Below, piece by piece: positions 44,750 to 57,185 of a DNA stretch of 64,000 nucleotides. Numbering within the stretch: the stretch's first letter is position 1; the number at the start of each line of letters is the position of its first letter. The notes beneath the pieces are model-generated. The model saw nothing but the letters and a program-made list of their open reading frames with translations, was not told the DNA's origin and ran no database searches. Source of the DNA: Microstegium vimineum (Eukaryota; Streptophyta; Magnoliopsida; Poales; Poaceae); the NCBI GenBank assembly GCA_022036555.1, contig CM039137.1, positions 9,587,630 to 9,651,629 on the forward strand. The letters run 5' to 3'. A program made the position numbers and the translations under genes.

Positions 44750-46710
44750 CACGAGATCTAGCTAAAGGATTAGGTTAAGGCTCTTGCAGTTCCAACTGAT
44801 TGTTCTGAACTGTTGGGGTCATCAGCTTCTATCTCTTGCACTCTACCTGATCATCTTCAGAGTCTGATGGTTGAACCCACAAGGGTGACTGTAGTCAAAC
44901 TTGCATCCATCTTGCCCTTTCTAGACATTAATAAGGCTCTCTGAAATAGCAGCAGGAACAGGATATACATTTGCTTTTTGACTCATTCCTTGCCATCTAC
45001 AAAACCAAATCAACAAGTTCAAGATCCTCCTTCCTGAAATAGAGCACAATTGTTTATTTCAGACGTAGCAAACTGTTTAGAGAAAATTTGCAAACTAATG
45101 GTCAAATTACTAAAGAATGTAAATAGAGGTTAGAGCAAAGGCACATCTCAGCCAATCTACTCATGTACATTGGATACATATACCAAAATGGAGCACCAAC
45201 TGCTGCAGTTTCTTTACAAAACTAATAGAAAAAGTTACACCAAGATTGCAATTTTGAAATGCAACCCTGCAATGACACTTACAAGTATAAAGGTCATCAA
45301 TTTGTTCTCATCTTCCATCATCTTATTGTACAGTAAACCAATAAAATAGTGGATGAGAGAATAAAATAAAAAGAATCACATGCTCAAATAAAATTCATAA
45401 TGCAGAATCATTAGTCAGATTAAGCCCATACGTTTGTCACACGCCTTTCTCAATGCTCCATCTTTTAAATCAACAAAACAACCAATATTAGAATTTATTA
45501 CTCCTGCAACATCAACCACAATGAGATCGACTAATTGAGTAGACTGATACCAGTTTCTCGTTCAGATTTGCCAGTCCATTATCATGTGCCTCCTCAATCA
45601 TGATCAGGTTTTGGGTTGCAGGGAGTTTAGATCTTCACCTTTAGGTCCCTATACCATCACACAGGAGATCACATTCTCCATAAACATCAACATGAAACTG
45701 AAGAAGTAAATTTCCAAAAAGAAAGACAACCTATTCTAGCTTGAAAGATTACTATTAGACCACACTCTATTTATCACAATTCACAAAGTTTCCTAGATTT
45801 TTCATTCATGATGCATGTGCTAACACTAAGTGCAAAGATTGACATTAGTTAATATTTCGCAGACATTTGGAGATGAACTTTGCCTTGCGGTCAGTTGACA
45901 AAGGGGTTCACTGAACTTAACTGGACAACTCAATGCTTCCTCAAGGCCAACTCTCACTTATCTAACTACATATTTTTTTCTTGTGTTCTTTTTAACGGAT
46001 GGCTAGCTGCTCTTTTTCAGTTACCAGATGTATTTTTATTATACTACTAATTTTTTCAAAACCTTTTCTATAAATTGACTAAAAAGTTATTGTTAAAAAT
46101 GATCAAGAATTCCTTCTTTTAGGAAAAAAAAATACAGCAAGATCAGAGCTCCTAAATTGATCTGCGCCTGCGCAGAGCTGTTGGCTGCTGCATTGGCATC
46201 TGCAGCTTATTCCAAGACAGACAGTAATACATAGTTTATCAATATAGTCAAGAATTTAGTAAGAAAAAAGATACCTATCCATGTATGTTGCTTAGGTGAC
46301 TTTTGAGAGACGACAGTATATTATTACTGAGTACCTTTGCAAATACTTACAGTTTGATGGTGACAAGTGAAGAACAAAAGTGCTCGGCAGAGTCGGACCA
46401 TTACGTGCAGTCGGACGCCGGCCCCTGGGCACTGGCGACATCGCTGCTAGCAGGTGAAGGTAGCCGCCAACCCCTGGCGGCTGGTTGCTGTAGGTGTGCT
46501 GCTGCTGCGCCACTGCTTGCCGTTGGAGCACTGGCAACGGAGGACGGCCGTCGAACTGAAGGGGATCTAGATCTGCTCCTCCGCCCGCTTCCACGGCCGG
46601 AAGGGACGCGGAGCGACGGGCAAGCGTGTGAGCGTGGGGAGGCATATGGACCGGCGTGCTGTCGGAGTGCTGGCAATAAAAGTCCTCCAGCACAGCCGCC
46701 ATCGTCGCCG
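44750..46710 (-). other. Possible spliced gene, unidentified
   Basis: Minus-strand signs are weak. A GC-rich ORF starts at 46702 (MAAVLEDFYCQHSDSTPVHM). Exon-like segments bounded by AG/GT follow near 45625-45551 (LIMIEEAHDNGLANLNEKL), 45460-45425 (GALRKACDKR) and 45030-44990 (KEDLELVDLVL then stop). The reading-frame phases were not resolved and I do not recognise the protein. It could be an expressed gene, a gene fragment or chance. Confidence 0.3.
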
Positions 46711-46759
46711 CCGCACCGTGGTGCCACGACCATGGCGAAGGCGATCTAAGCCGCTGAGG

Positions 46760-48490
46760 GCGCTACCACGGCCGAATGGAAAAAAAATCTAGGGGAGGGA
46801 CGCGGAGCCCCGGCGCGCGTAGTGGAGAGGAGGCGACGGGCGATTGGAGTGTGGGGCGCGGGGAGGGCCGATCTGGGGAGGGGCATGGAGCAACAGACGG
46901 AGATTGGATGAGCTTCCATTTTTACTGCTGGGTCGTGCGTTGGCGTGCGGAGGCAAGACGACCGCGGGCGGAGCGAAAGTGCGGGCGGGTTTTCGCTCGC
47001 CCTGTGGACGATTGCGTTTCGTATGTTTTAGTTGTAGAGAGAAGAGATTAAGGGCGGCATGATGCAAGCATGACTCTGTTAGAGTGTCAGTACGAATATG
47101 ACGCGCTAATGTCATCCCTGCTCGTTCAAGCTGGTGTCATCGTCATCTAGCGTTGTTACTATTATCTGTAGGATGATCCCTTTCGCCACGACGTCATGGA
47201 TCTCAAAGTTGCCTTTTTGACTTTCTACACCGCAAATTGTTTGTTTTGCTACTTGCAAGCAAATATTGATTATTTCTCTCAGCTGCAGGGCACATTTTCA
47301 ATTCTTTGCTGGACACAGGGTGTACAAAAAGTTACGGATTTGTTTGGTATAGCTTCGTTTCGCTTGTGAAATAACTTTTGATTTCTTCGGCTCCACGAAC
47401 AACTACACTTGTGGAGTTAAAGTTGTTTTGATGAAAGTTTGATAAAACTGTACTTCAAGGTACATAAAAGGGATTAAATATCTATAATATCTTTTTCTAT
47501 TTTTATTCTCTCCCTTTTTCTTCTCCGCTTTCTCATACCTTGGCTCAGGAGGCCTCCTTGCCTCTTGGCACTTTGGCTTCCTCCATCATCCAAAGCTTCC
47601 TCCACCCGGTGGCTTTGCGGCTACACACCTTGAGTTCCTAGCTAGTGGCCCCATGCCTCGGTGACTCGCCCCACATCCCAATGCCTTGCCCACACAAGGG
47701 CATTTCAAAGAAGACATGAGAGCACTGATCAGGAGCCAAGCAAAGCTACTTTTAGGGGTTTCTTGTGTCTTATCTAGCTCAGAAGAGTGGACATTGCGGG
47801 TAGAGCAAAGAGGATCAGTACTAAGAGCGCTACCAAACTGCCCTTAATGCCATTATCGATTTTGGTCTTTGGTTAGAAACTCCGAAAGGATGCTTGAGGG
47901 ATGGATTGGTTGAAATAGCAAACCCGAAGTCTGGATGATGAATATGCCACCCATAGTAGTCTGGTTTGTCAATGGTCATGGAGGATTACTGGCAAAGTAG
48001 TCTACATAGAAGGAGAAGCAAAGTGTGGCATAATAGCAGCTGGTTAGGCCCCATCAGGATGATCAAGAGATTCAATTTCTCATAGGATTTTGGTTCTTTG
48101 TGAATTAGTTTTTTTCTAATCTATGAGGGATTAAAGAAACATTGTAGTTGATATTTGTATTCCTAGAACTGATCGGTAATCACTCTCCATTTTCGTTGGT
48201 AGGGATTCTCTTGAGACATAATTTAGAGAATATCGATACATGTGTTGAGTCGATTGAGGGTATTAGGGACTATGTACAACACATGATAGAAAAATCAGGA
48301 GTATCTATGACTACTAACAAGGACATTATGAGCATATAGTTTATGGTGTATATCTAATGATACCAATATGGTGTAACTTTGGTGCTCTTTTCTATAAATC
48401 TAGTCAAATTGAAAAAGATTTGACTTAAGACAACTTTTGGAACGGATTTATTCAGAGATAGAGGGAGTACTTGCTATACATGTAGATGAT
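46760..48490. other. Spacer before the Tat element
   Basis: GC-rich to about 47060, then AT-rich. It has a Stowaway-like right end near 48462 (AGATAGAGGGAGTA) and no convincing gene. Confidence 0.4.
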
Positions 48491-48649
48491 TGTCGGGTAC
48501 GAAGGTAAGGGGTACCCTAAACCCTTCGATAAATTAACGCTAAACATAGCAACCATTTTTAAGGCAAGGACCAGCCCACTACTCGGTAAGACGCGGCCCA
48601 TCAATCGAGGGTCCCCTCTACACCAACTGCGGCAACCAGCCACGGCCCG

Positions 48650-48815
48650 GCTCCACCTCGGCGACGGACGAGGGGGCGAGCGAACGACCCCTGGCTCCAC
48701 CTCGATGACGGACGAGGGGGCGAGCGAACGACCCCGGCTCCACCTCGATGACGGACGAGGGGGCGAGCGAACGACCCCCGGCTCCACCTCGACGACAGAC
48801 GAGGGGTCGAACGAT
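48650..48815 (+). repeat. 43-bp minisatellite in the 5' LTR, four units
   Basis: Units start GGCTCCACCTCG and contain GGACGAGGGGGCGAGCGAAC. The 3' LTR has three units (about 63421-63545). Confidence 0.88.
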
Positions 48816-49424
48816 CGACCCCCCGACCTCTACCTCGACTTCGACCTCTCCGACCCCGTCGACGCCTCGACCTCCCCCTCGACCGAGGGTCGAGCGGACG
48901 ACCCTCGGACGAGGGGCTCGATTAACCCAACTACTCCGGCATGGGTTAAAGTGAACCCACCTAACGACATGGGCGCCCGCGTCCGCTGTCAAGTCCGCCA
49001 ACTCCCCGTCAGGTCCCCGATTCCTATCAACTGTGCCGCCACTGTCGCCACTACGCGAGTACGGACTCCAACAGTACCCCTCGGAAAGTGAACAGTGCGA
49101 CCCTCGACGACGACTTCGGGAACGCGACAAGAGCCACACAGGGCTCGACCCCCTCCCTCGACCGGGGGCTCGACCCCCCTCTCTTCAACAACTTCGGTAC
49201 GGAAGCCGTCCCATCCGCCCCGTCCCGCTTCGGCTGTGGGACTCGTGCCCGCCTGCGGACACTGCACTGCGACGACTTCTACTGCCGCCACGACCAGGGA
49301 CGCCTGAAGGACAGGAAGGCCATGCTGCCACAGTGCTCAACGTCTCTCCGCCAACACTGTGTCGCGGATACGCCGCCCATACTGCTACAGTTAGGTCCCT
49401 GTACCCTCGGACCTCCCCTTGGTC

Positions 49425-49431
49425 TATAAAA
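49425..49431 (+). promoter_or_regulatory. TATA box in the 5' LTR
   Basis: TATAAAA in GGTCTATAAAAGGGG; it would start transcription near 49455. Confidence 0.7.
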
Positions 49432-49856
49432 GGGGACGCCGAGGTAGAATATAGAGGATCGGCTCCTACTTCTGGGGGACTTTTTCCATTTTCTCAGAGA
49501 TCGGACTTTCGTTCTCAGGGACCCTAGTTTAGACTCTGACACTCCACGCTCCACACACCCCGCCACTCGATCGACCCCTCGGGTGGTCTACTCCGTGTAA
49601 CACAGCTTGTACCCCCCCTGTACGAGCACGCTTTGGGTGCGAGATAATACAAGTCATCCTCCCCCCGCTAGACGTAGGGCCTTCTTTGCCCGAACCAGGA
49701 TAAACCTTGTGTCCATCTTGCATCACATCTGAGAGAGGGAGCACGCGATATACAAATTTACTCGTTGGTGGTCTTAACCCCCGGGTCATAACACCGACAG
49801 TTGGCGCGCCAGGTAGGGGGATTCGCGTGTCGATCAACTCCGAACTACTCTCTCAG

Positions 49857-52800
49857 ATGGATTCCACCATCCCACCGTTCCCGTTCACCACCGTCATCTG
49901 GTTCGGCAGTCTAGGGTTCGTTTCCACGGACCAGGGCGACTTCATAGTCTTCCCCTCCGCCCGTGGCCTAGACGTCAGCAGCTCCGCTGTGCCGGAGCCA
50001 GCAAGGATTAGACGACGGTCCCTCCGCTTGCGACTCTGGCCTGCGATCAGGAGGAGGCCCGAGCGGCTTCGACGCGCTCGCCATCGTGCGAGCTCCGGGG
50101 CGCCGGATGCCGTTCCCCCGGTCCCAGTTGGCGACACGGCCCCTTCTCCTAGGGGTCCGCTTGACCCACGCTTGTGGATCGAGGGCGGGCGTCTCCCCGA
50201 GCGGGACTTTGGCTCTGCCACGTCGTCATCCCCGGAGGCTCCTGTGGCCTCTCCGACACCCTCGATCCCGTCACCACCGCGTGACCCGTTCCCATACGGG
50301 CTCCGCAACAGTGTCGAACTCTATTCTGCCTTCGCAGGGCTGCGGATATATACATACGACGAGTCTCCATGGACTCCGTTGTGGGCGACGGCCGATCCCG
50401 TCACCACCTCTTCACCAGGCGAGCCAGAGCTGCCTCGTACGTGGGGCACGTTACGGCGCCTGGAGGAGGAAGAAAGGGGTAGGCTCTTCCCCCACTTCTA
50501 CCACGTCGACTTCGACTCGGACTCTCCCGACGAGAGTTACAACTCCACTCGGAGTGCTTCCACCTCGACGAACAAACCGTCCTCCAGGACGACGTCGATG
50601 ATACCGCGGCCACCGAAGAAGGGGGAGGGGCTAACGCTACACCGGCACGAGATGCCATCCCCCCAAGTCCTGATAGAGCCGATCCACCCCCCGACGTCCA
50701 GATTACACAGGTCCGAGAGCTTCTCGGCAAGCTCGAGGAGGAGCACCTGCGTCTCCAGCAGCTCGAACACGCCCTCGAACGGGATCGAGGGCGTCCTTAA
50801 GGTGGAGGAGCTCGCGAGCGGGCCCGGGAAGTCCACCGGCAGATCGTCGAGGAGGGGAACGCCGAACCCCGAGTCTTCAACCGCGCCAGCCAGAATGTCG
50901 TAGCAGCCGCGATGCTGCTCCGCGACATGCCGGCGCCATCGACCCCCCAGGCACGGCGTATCAGGGACGAAATCCAGGGGCTGCTACGAACTGCGGCCGT
51001 GCAGCAGGCGGAGAGCTCGGCCTCGAGGCGTTGAGGGGCTGCCTCTGAGCGACAAGCAGCGCCCCCTCGACAAAATCGGGAGGTCTCCGTCCACCAGAAC
51101 AAGGCGCCCCAGGGCCAGGTCGAGCGACGACCGGTTCAGGAACGCCTCGTCGACGACCTCCCCCCTCGAGTGAACAACCGACGTCGGTACGGCGACGCCG
51201 AGGCTCGAGGCTACAGCGCTCACCGAGGTGGGCGCTACGACAACGACGAAGACCGATGTCGGTCTCCGAAGCCGCCGGGGCCTCGAGTCTTCGAAAGAAC
51301 TATCCGGCGGCCCTCCCTGCCCGTACGTTTCCGTCCACCCACCAGCCTGGTCAAGTACAATGGCGAAACCAAGCCAGAGCTCTGGCTTGCCGACTTCAGG
51401 CTGGCATGCCAGCTGGGTGGAGCCAAAGATGACCTCGTCATCATCCGGCAACTCCCATTATTCCTCTCTGACACCGCTCGAAGGTGGCTCGAGGAGCTAC
51501 CCCCGGACTTGATCCAGGATTGGTCTGACCTGGTCCAGATCTTCGAGGGCAACTTCAAGGGCACCTACGAGCGGCCGGGCAACTCCTGGGACCTTCGCAG
51601 CTGCAAGCAGAAACCAGGGGAGACCCTCCGCGCCTTCACCCGCCGATTCTCGAAGCAGCGTACCACACTGACCCACATCTCCGACCACGAGGTCATCACG
51701 GCGTTCATCGCCGGAACAACCCGCGAGGAGTTGGTGCGGGAGCTGGGGCGAAACATCCCCAAGACCGCCAACGAGCTCATGGACGTCATCGCCAACTACG
51801 CAGCTGGCGAAGAGGCAGTTGGCGCATTCTTCCAGATTCCCCCAGGGAAGGGGAAGGGCAAGGCGGAGGAGCCCGGGGGCTCGGACGATGGGCCCAAGAG
51901 AAACAATGGGCCCAGGAGGAACAACGACGGCAACGGCGGCCGGAAGAAGAAGAAGAAGAACCAACCGGGCCGGCGCAACGTCGAGCCCGACGACCTTGTC
52001 GCTGCAGCGGACAAGCGGAAGCCTCGAGGGCCCCCTCCTGACGGGGGCGTCTTCGATAAGATGCTGAAGGAGCCTTGCCCCTATCATATGGGGCCAGCCA
52101 ACCACCGCCTCAAGGATTGCCGCATGCTCCGAAAGCACTTCGTCCCTCCTGGCTCCAGGAGAGACGACGGCAAGGAAGACCCGCCCTGTGACGCCCACGT
52201 CAGGGGTGATGTCAAAAAAGGAGGTTTCCCCGAGATCCACGACTGCTACATGATCTACGGGGGACCCTCGACTCGCCTCACCACGCGCCAGCGCAAGAGG
52301 GAGCGTCGAGAAGTTTTTTTCGTTCGGGCCCAGGCCCCGCGGTACCTCGACTGGTCCCACACGCCGATCACCTTCGATCAGGACGACCACCCCGAGCACG
52401 TCCCCAACGCAAGGGCTTACCCGCTCGTCGTCGGCCCGATCATCCTCAACACCCGCCTCACCAAGGTGCTCATGGATGGGGGGAGCAGCCTCAACATCAT
52501 CTACGCCGAGACCCTCGACCTCCTGGGGATCCCGAGGACCATGCTCCTGCCCAGCGCGGGGGGATTCCACGGGATCGTCCCGGGGAAAAAGACACTCCCG
52601 ATCGGCCGCATCAAGCTGCCGGTTTGTTTCGGCGTCCCCTCGAACTTCCGAAAGGAAGAACTGACCTTCGAGGTGGTCGCGTGGCGAGGCACCTACCACG
52701 CCATCATCGGTAGACCGGGATACGCCAAGTTCATGGCGGTCCCGAACTACACCTACCTCAAGCTCAAGATGCCGGGGCCCTCGGGGGTCATCACCGTCGA

Positions 52801-53032
52801 CACCTCCTACGAGCACGCATACGACTGCGACGTCGAGTGTGTGGAAAAAGCCGAGGCCCGTGAGGAATCGGCTATCCTCGCGGCCCTCAACGACTTGTCC
52901 GGAGAGATCCCCGACCCCAAGCGCCACGCTGGCAACTTCAAGCCGGCGGAAGACACAAAGACCGTCCCGCTCGACCCCGGCCTCGCGGATGGGAAGGTGC
53001 TGACGATCAGTGCCACCCTCGAGCCCAAATAG
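49857..53032 (+). pseudogene. Tat gag and protease
   Basis: The frame opens at 49857 (MDSTIPPFPFTTVIWFGSLG) and shifts near 50535 into the frame that continues to 53032. In that frame stops occur at 50798 (TAA) and 51032 (TGA). The gag core follows (ELWLADFRLACQLGGAKDD, LPLFLSDTARRWLEELPPD, FEGNFKGTYERPGNSWDL), then a basic nucleic-acid-binding region (GRRKKKKKN-like Lys/Arg tract near 51940), a Cys/His segment (CPYHMGPANHRLKDCRMLRK), and an aspartic protease (VLMDGGSSLNIIYAETLDLL, TYHAIIGRPGYAKF). The stop at 53030-53032 (TAG) is where pol continues in frame. Gag builds the particle and the protease cuts the polyprotein. Confidence 0.88.
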
Positions 53033-56000
53033 GAAGCCGTGCTCGTCGACTTTCTCCGTGCGAACGCCGACATGTTTGCATGGAGTCCCTCGGACATGCC
53101 GGGCATCCCGAGGGAAGTCGCCGAGCACTCCTTGGACATCCGAGCCGGGTCCAAACCGGTGAAGCAACGCCTGCGCCGCTTCGACGAGGAGAAGCGCAGG
53201 ATCATCGGTGAGGAGGTCGACAAGCTTTTGAAGGCTGGATTCATCAAGGAGGTACATCATCCCGAGTGGTTAGCTAACCCCGTGCTTGTAAAGAAAAAGA
53301 ATGGGAAGGATAGGATGTGTGTAGACTACACCAGTTTGAATAAAGCATGTCCTAAAGTTCCTTTTCCTTTACCACGCATCAACCAAATAGTAGATTCCAC
53401 TTCGGGATGTGAAACCCTTTGCTTCCTTGATGCGTATTCCGGCTACCACCAAATAAAGATGAAGGAGTCCGATCAGCTCGCGACCTCATTCATCACTCCC
53501 TTCGGCATGTTTTGCTACCTCACCATGCCCTTCGGCTTGCGGAATGCCGGGGCCACCTACCAGCGATGCATGCTCCACGTCTTCGGGAAACACATAGGGT
53601 CGACCGTCGAGGCCTACGTCGATGACATCGTGGTCAAGTCCAGAACCATCGGAAACCTGGTCGGAGACCTCGAGATCGCGTTTGGGTGCCTCAGGGCTAA
53701 TCGCATAAAACTAAATCCCGAGAAGTGTGTCTTCGGGGTCCCTTGAGGCATGCTCTTAGGGTACATAGTTTCCCAGCGCGGCATCGAGGGCAATCCCGAG
53801 AAGGTAACTGCCATCACGAGGATGGGCCCGATCAACGACCTCAAGAGCGTGCAAAGGGTTACTGGGTGCCTCGCCGCCCTCAGTCGCTTCATCTCGAGGC
53901 TCGAAGAGAAGGCCCTGCCCCTTTACCGACTCCTGAAGAAGACGGAACACTTCGTGTGGACCGCCGAAGCCGAGGAATCGCTCTCGAGGCTCAAGGCCTT
54001 GCTCACCTCGCCCCCGGTCTTGGTCCCCCCAAGCCCGGCCGAGCCCCTCTTGCTCTATGTCGCAGCGACTACCTAGGTAGTCAGCGCGGTCATAGTGGTC
54101 GAGAGGGAGGAGGAAGGACACGCCCTGCCGGTTCAGAGGCCTGTCTACTTCGTGAGCGAGGTCCTTTCCGAGACCAAGACGAGGTACCCCCACATCCAGA
54201 AGCTGTTGTACGCGGTCGTCCTCACTCGGCGTAAGCTCAAACACTATTTCCTGGGCCATCCGGTCACTGTGGTTTCATCTTTCCCCCTCGGAGAAATAAT
54301 CCAGAACCGGGAGGCATCGGGAAGGATCGCCAAGTGGTCCGCTGAGCTCATGGGAGAGACCCTCTCCTACACCCCTCGAAAGGCCATCAAGTCTCAGGTA
54401 CTGGCAGATTTCGTTGCAGAATGGACCGACACCCAACTACCCCCAGCGCAGGTCCAGAGCGAGCTCTGGACCATGTACTTCGACGGGTCATTTATGAAGA
54501 CGGGAGCAGGCATCGGATTGTTGTTCATATCACCCTCCGGGGTCCATATGCGCTACGTCATCCGCCTCCACTTCCCCGCCTCCAACAACGTCGCCGAGTA
54601 TGAGGCCCTCGTCAACGGCCTGCGCATCGCCATCGAGCTCGGGGTTCGACGCCTCGACGTGCGAGGGGACTCTCAGTTGGTGATCGACCAAGTAATGAAA
54701 GACTCGAGCTGCCACGATCCTAAGATGGAAGCCTACTGCAAGGAGGTCCGAAGGCTCGAGGACAAGTTCTATGGCCTCGAGCTCAACCACGTAGCCCGTC
54801 GGTACAACGAAGCTGCCGACGAGCTGGCCAAAATCGCGTCTACTCGAGGGACGGTCCCCCCCGACATCTTCTCGAGGGATCTGCACACACCATCCATCAT
54901 CCTAGGCTCGGGGGCTCCCGCCCTCGAGCAAGGGGTCGACCCACCCCCCTCGACCGATCTCCCCTCGAGCGGGGGAGAGGTCATGGAGATCGACGGGGCC
55001 GCCGCGGCGCCAACCCCTCCGACGGATTGGCGCGCGCCTTACCTCGAGTACCTGACGCGAGGCAAACTCCCAGAAGACCGCACGGAAGCCCGTCGAGTAG
55101 CTCGACGTGCCAAAACCTACGTCCTATACGGGGATGGCCGCGAACTGTATCGACGTAGCCCGTCGGGTGTACTTCAACGCCGCCTCACCCTCGAGGAGGG
55201 GAGGGCATTGCTGAAGGACCTACACTCGGGGGCTTGTGGCCACCACGCGGCGCCGAGAACGCTGATAGGAAGTGCCTTTCAATAGGGCTTCTACTGGCCG
55301 ACGGCTGTCAACGACGCCACCAAACTCGTTCGATCCTGCCAGGGATGCCAATTCTACGCCAGGCAGACCCACCTACCCGCCCAAGCTCTTCAGATGATAC
55401 CCATAACTTGGTCGTTCGCAGTATGGGGGCTCGACATGGTCGGTCCCTTGAAAAGAACCAAGGGTGGGCACACTCACCTTCTCGTGGCTATCGACAAGTT
55501 CTCAAAGTGGATCGAGGCTCGACCCATCGCCAACATCCAGTCTCGGCAAGCCGTGCTATTCTTCACCGACATCATCCACCGCTTCGGGGTCCCCAACGTC
55601 ATCATCACCGACAATGGCACGCAGTTCACCGGCCAAAAGTTCCTAGACTTCTGTGATCATCACCACATCAGGGTGAATTGGTCCGCAGTTGCTCACCCTC
55701 GAACTAACGGTCAGGTCGAGCGTGCCAACGGTATGGTTTTGCAGGGCCTCAAGCCAAGGATCTTTGATCGGCTGAACAAGCATGGCAGGAGGTGGGTCGA
55801 CGAGCTACCCGCTGTGCTATGGAGTCTCCGAACGACACCGAGTCGAGCCACGGGGTTCTCCTCGTTCTTCTTGGTCTATGGGTCCGAGGCCGTCCTCCCC
55901 ACTGACCTCGAGTACAGGTCCCCTCGACTGAAAGCCTACAGTGAGCAAGCCAACACGGTAGCCCGAGAGGACTCCCTCGACCAGCTTGAGGAAGCCCGTG

Positions 56001-56269
56001 ACATGGCCCTCTTCAAGTCGGCACGGTACCAGCAGACGCTGCGGCGCGACCACGACAAAAATGTGCGCAAAAGGGACCTCAATGTCGGCGACCTCATTCT
56101 GCGCCGTCGACAAAGCAACAAGGGGTGTCACAAGTTGACACCACCTTGGGAGGGACCCTTCATCGTGGCAGAGGTGCTGAAGCCCGGCACTTACAAACTG
56201 AAGAACGAGAAGGGCGAGATCTTCACCAACGCGTGGAACATCGAACAACTACGTCGCTTCTATCCCTGA
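53033..56269 (+). pseudogene. Tat pol: reverse transcriptase, two RNase H regions, integrase
   Basis: Reverse transcriptase motifs run from KAGFIKEVHHPEWLANPVLV through FLDAYSGYHQI and the catalytic AYVDDIVVKS. A TGA at 53744-53746 interrupts FGVP-GMLLGYIVS. The first RNase H part holds a TAG at 54074-54076 (AATT-VVSAVIVV). A second, plant-type RNase H follows (MYFDGSFMKTGAGIGL, VRGDSQLVIDQV). A TAG at 55283-55285 precedes the integrase zinc region (CQGCQFYARQ). The integrase core has GLDMVGP, ITDNGTQFTG and NGQVERANG, and the protein ends EQLRRFYP. All stops lie in one shared frame, so few changes separate it from an intact polyprotein. Confidence 0.9.
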
Positions 56270-56362
56270 GGCCCCAGGGCCTTGTACATTTTCGCATTTA
56301 TGTACAAATTCTCGAATGAATAAAATGTTCTCGAAACACATTTCACGTTCGTTCGTAGCTCG

Positions 56363-57060
56363 AAGGTAGCCTCGACTTTGCCCGGGCGAAGTCGAGCTCC
56401 CCTTGGGGGCTGACAGGAGGGCACCCCCGTCCTAAGTCCCCGAAAAACCTGTACGCTTTTTCGAAACTCGACCCTCCCTCTCGATCTTCGCCTCGAGTAC
56501 GCTTCATAACTAAGTAAAGGCGCCTCGAACTCCCTAAGGGTCGAGGGTGTCGTCGAGCCAGGGACCCACCTACGCCCCAGGGCTACGGTATCCCCACTCG
56601 CTACCCCCCTTCCAGGGATACGAGCGTGTGTCGAATACTTAAGTTCACAAGCGTCGACTTAGGCAAAGAAAAGCAGAGAGAGCTCGAGAAGCAGAAATAA
56701 CGAGACGAACCCATCTATAGCACTAAGGTAGCCTCGACTTTGCCTCAGCAAAGTCGAGCCTCCCTCGAGGGCTAACAGGGGGGCACCCCCTCCTAAGTCC
56801 CCGAAAAACTCGAACGTTTTTTCGAAACTCGACTCTCCCTCTCGTTCTTTCCCTCGAGTACGCTTCATAACTAAGCAAAGGCGCCTCGAACTCCCTAAGG
56901 GTCAAGGGTGTCGTCGAGCCAGGGACCCACCTACGCCCCAGGGCTACGGTATCCCCGCTCGCCACCCCCCTTCCAGGGATAAGAGCGTGCGTCGAACACT
57001 TAGTTCACAAGCGTCGACTCAGGCAAAGAAAAGCAGGGAAAGCTCGAAAAAACAATATTA
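56363..57060. repeat. Two tandem copies of a 362-bp unit, 3' of pol
   Basis: AAGGTAGCCTCGACTTTGCC starts at 56363 and again at 56725. The copies remain alike over most of their length (for example CGCTTCATAACTAAG). Confidence 0.85.
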
Positions 57061-57185
57061 ACTATGTGCATATCGATCAAAATGCATTATACACAAAAAG
57101 CCCTCGGGGGCTTGGCATTGTATTAGTACAAAGGCCTAACTATTACATGGACCTTTTGGTCCAGATATGGCTCGCAGGCCCGAGA

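Larger units (their letters stand above)
48491..49799 (+). repeat. 5' LTR of the Tat element (1309 bp)
   Basis: Begins TGTCGGGTACG and ends CACCGACA, with TGTCGG/CCGACA as inverted ends. TATAAAA at 49425-49431 is a good core promoter. It contains four 43-bp tandem units at about 48650-48810. Confidence 0.93.

Noticed and set aside
48486..49091. Protein-coding ORFs in the LTR
   Set aside because: They run through the 43-bp minisatellite and LTR, and recur in the 3' LTR.
51497..53260. 587-codon minus-strand ORF opposite gag
   Set aside because: Composition shadow of the GC-rich gag frame. No recognised domain, unlike the real antisense gene further down.
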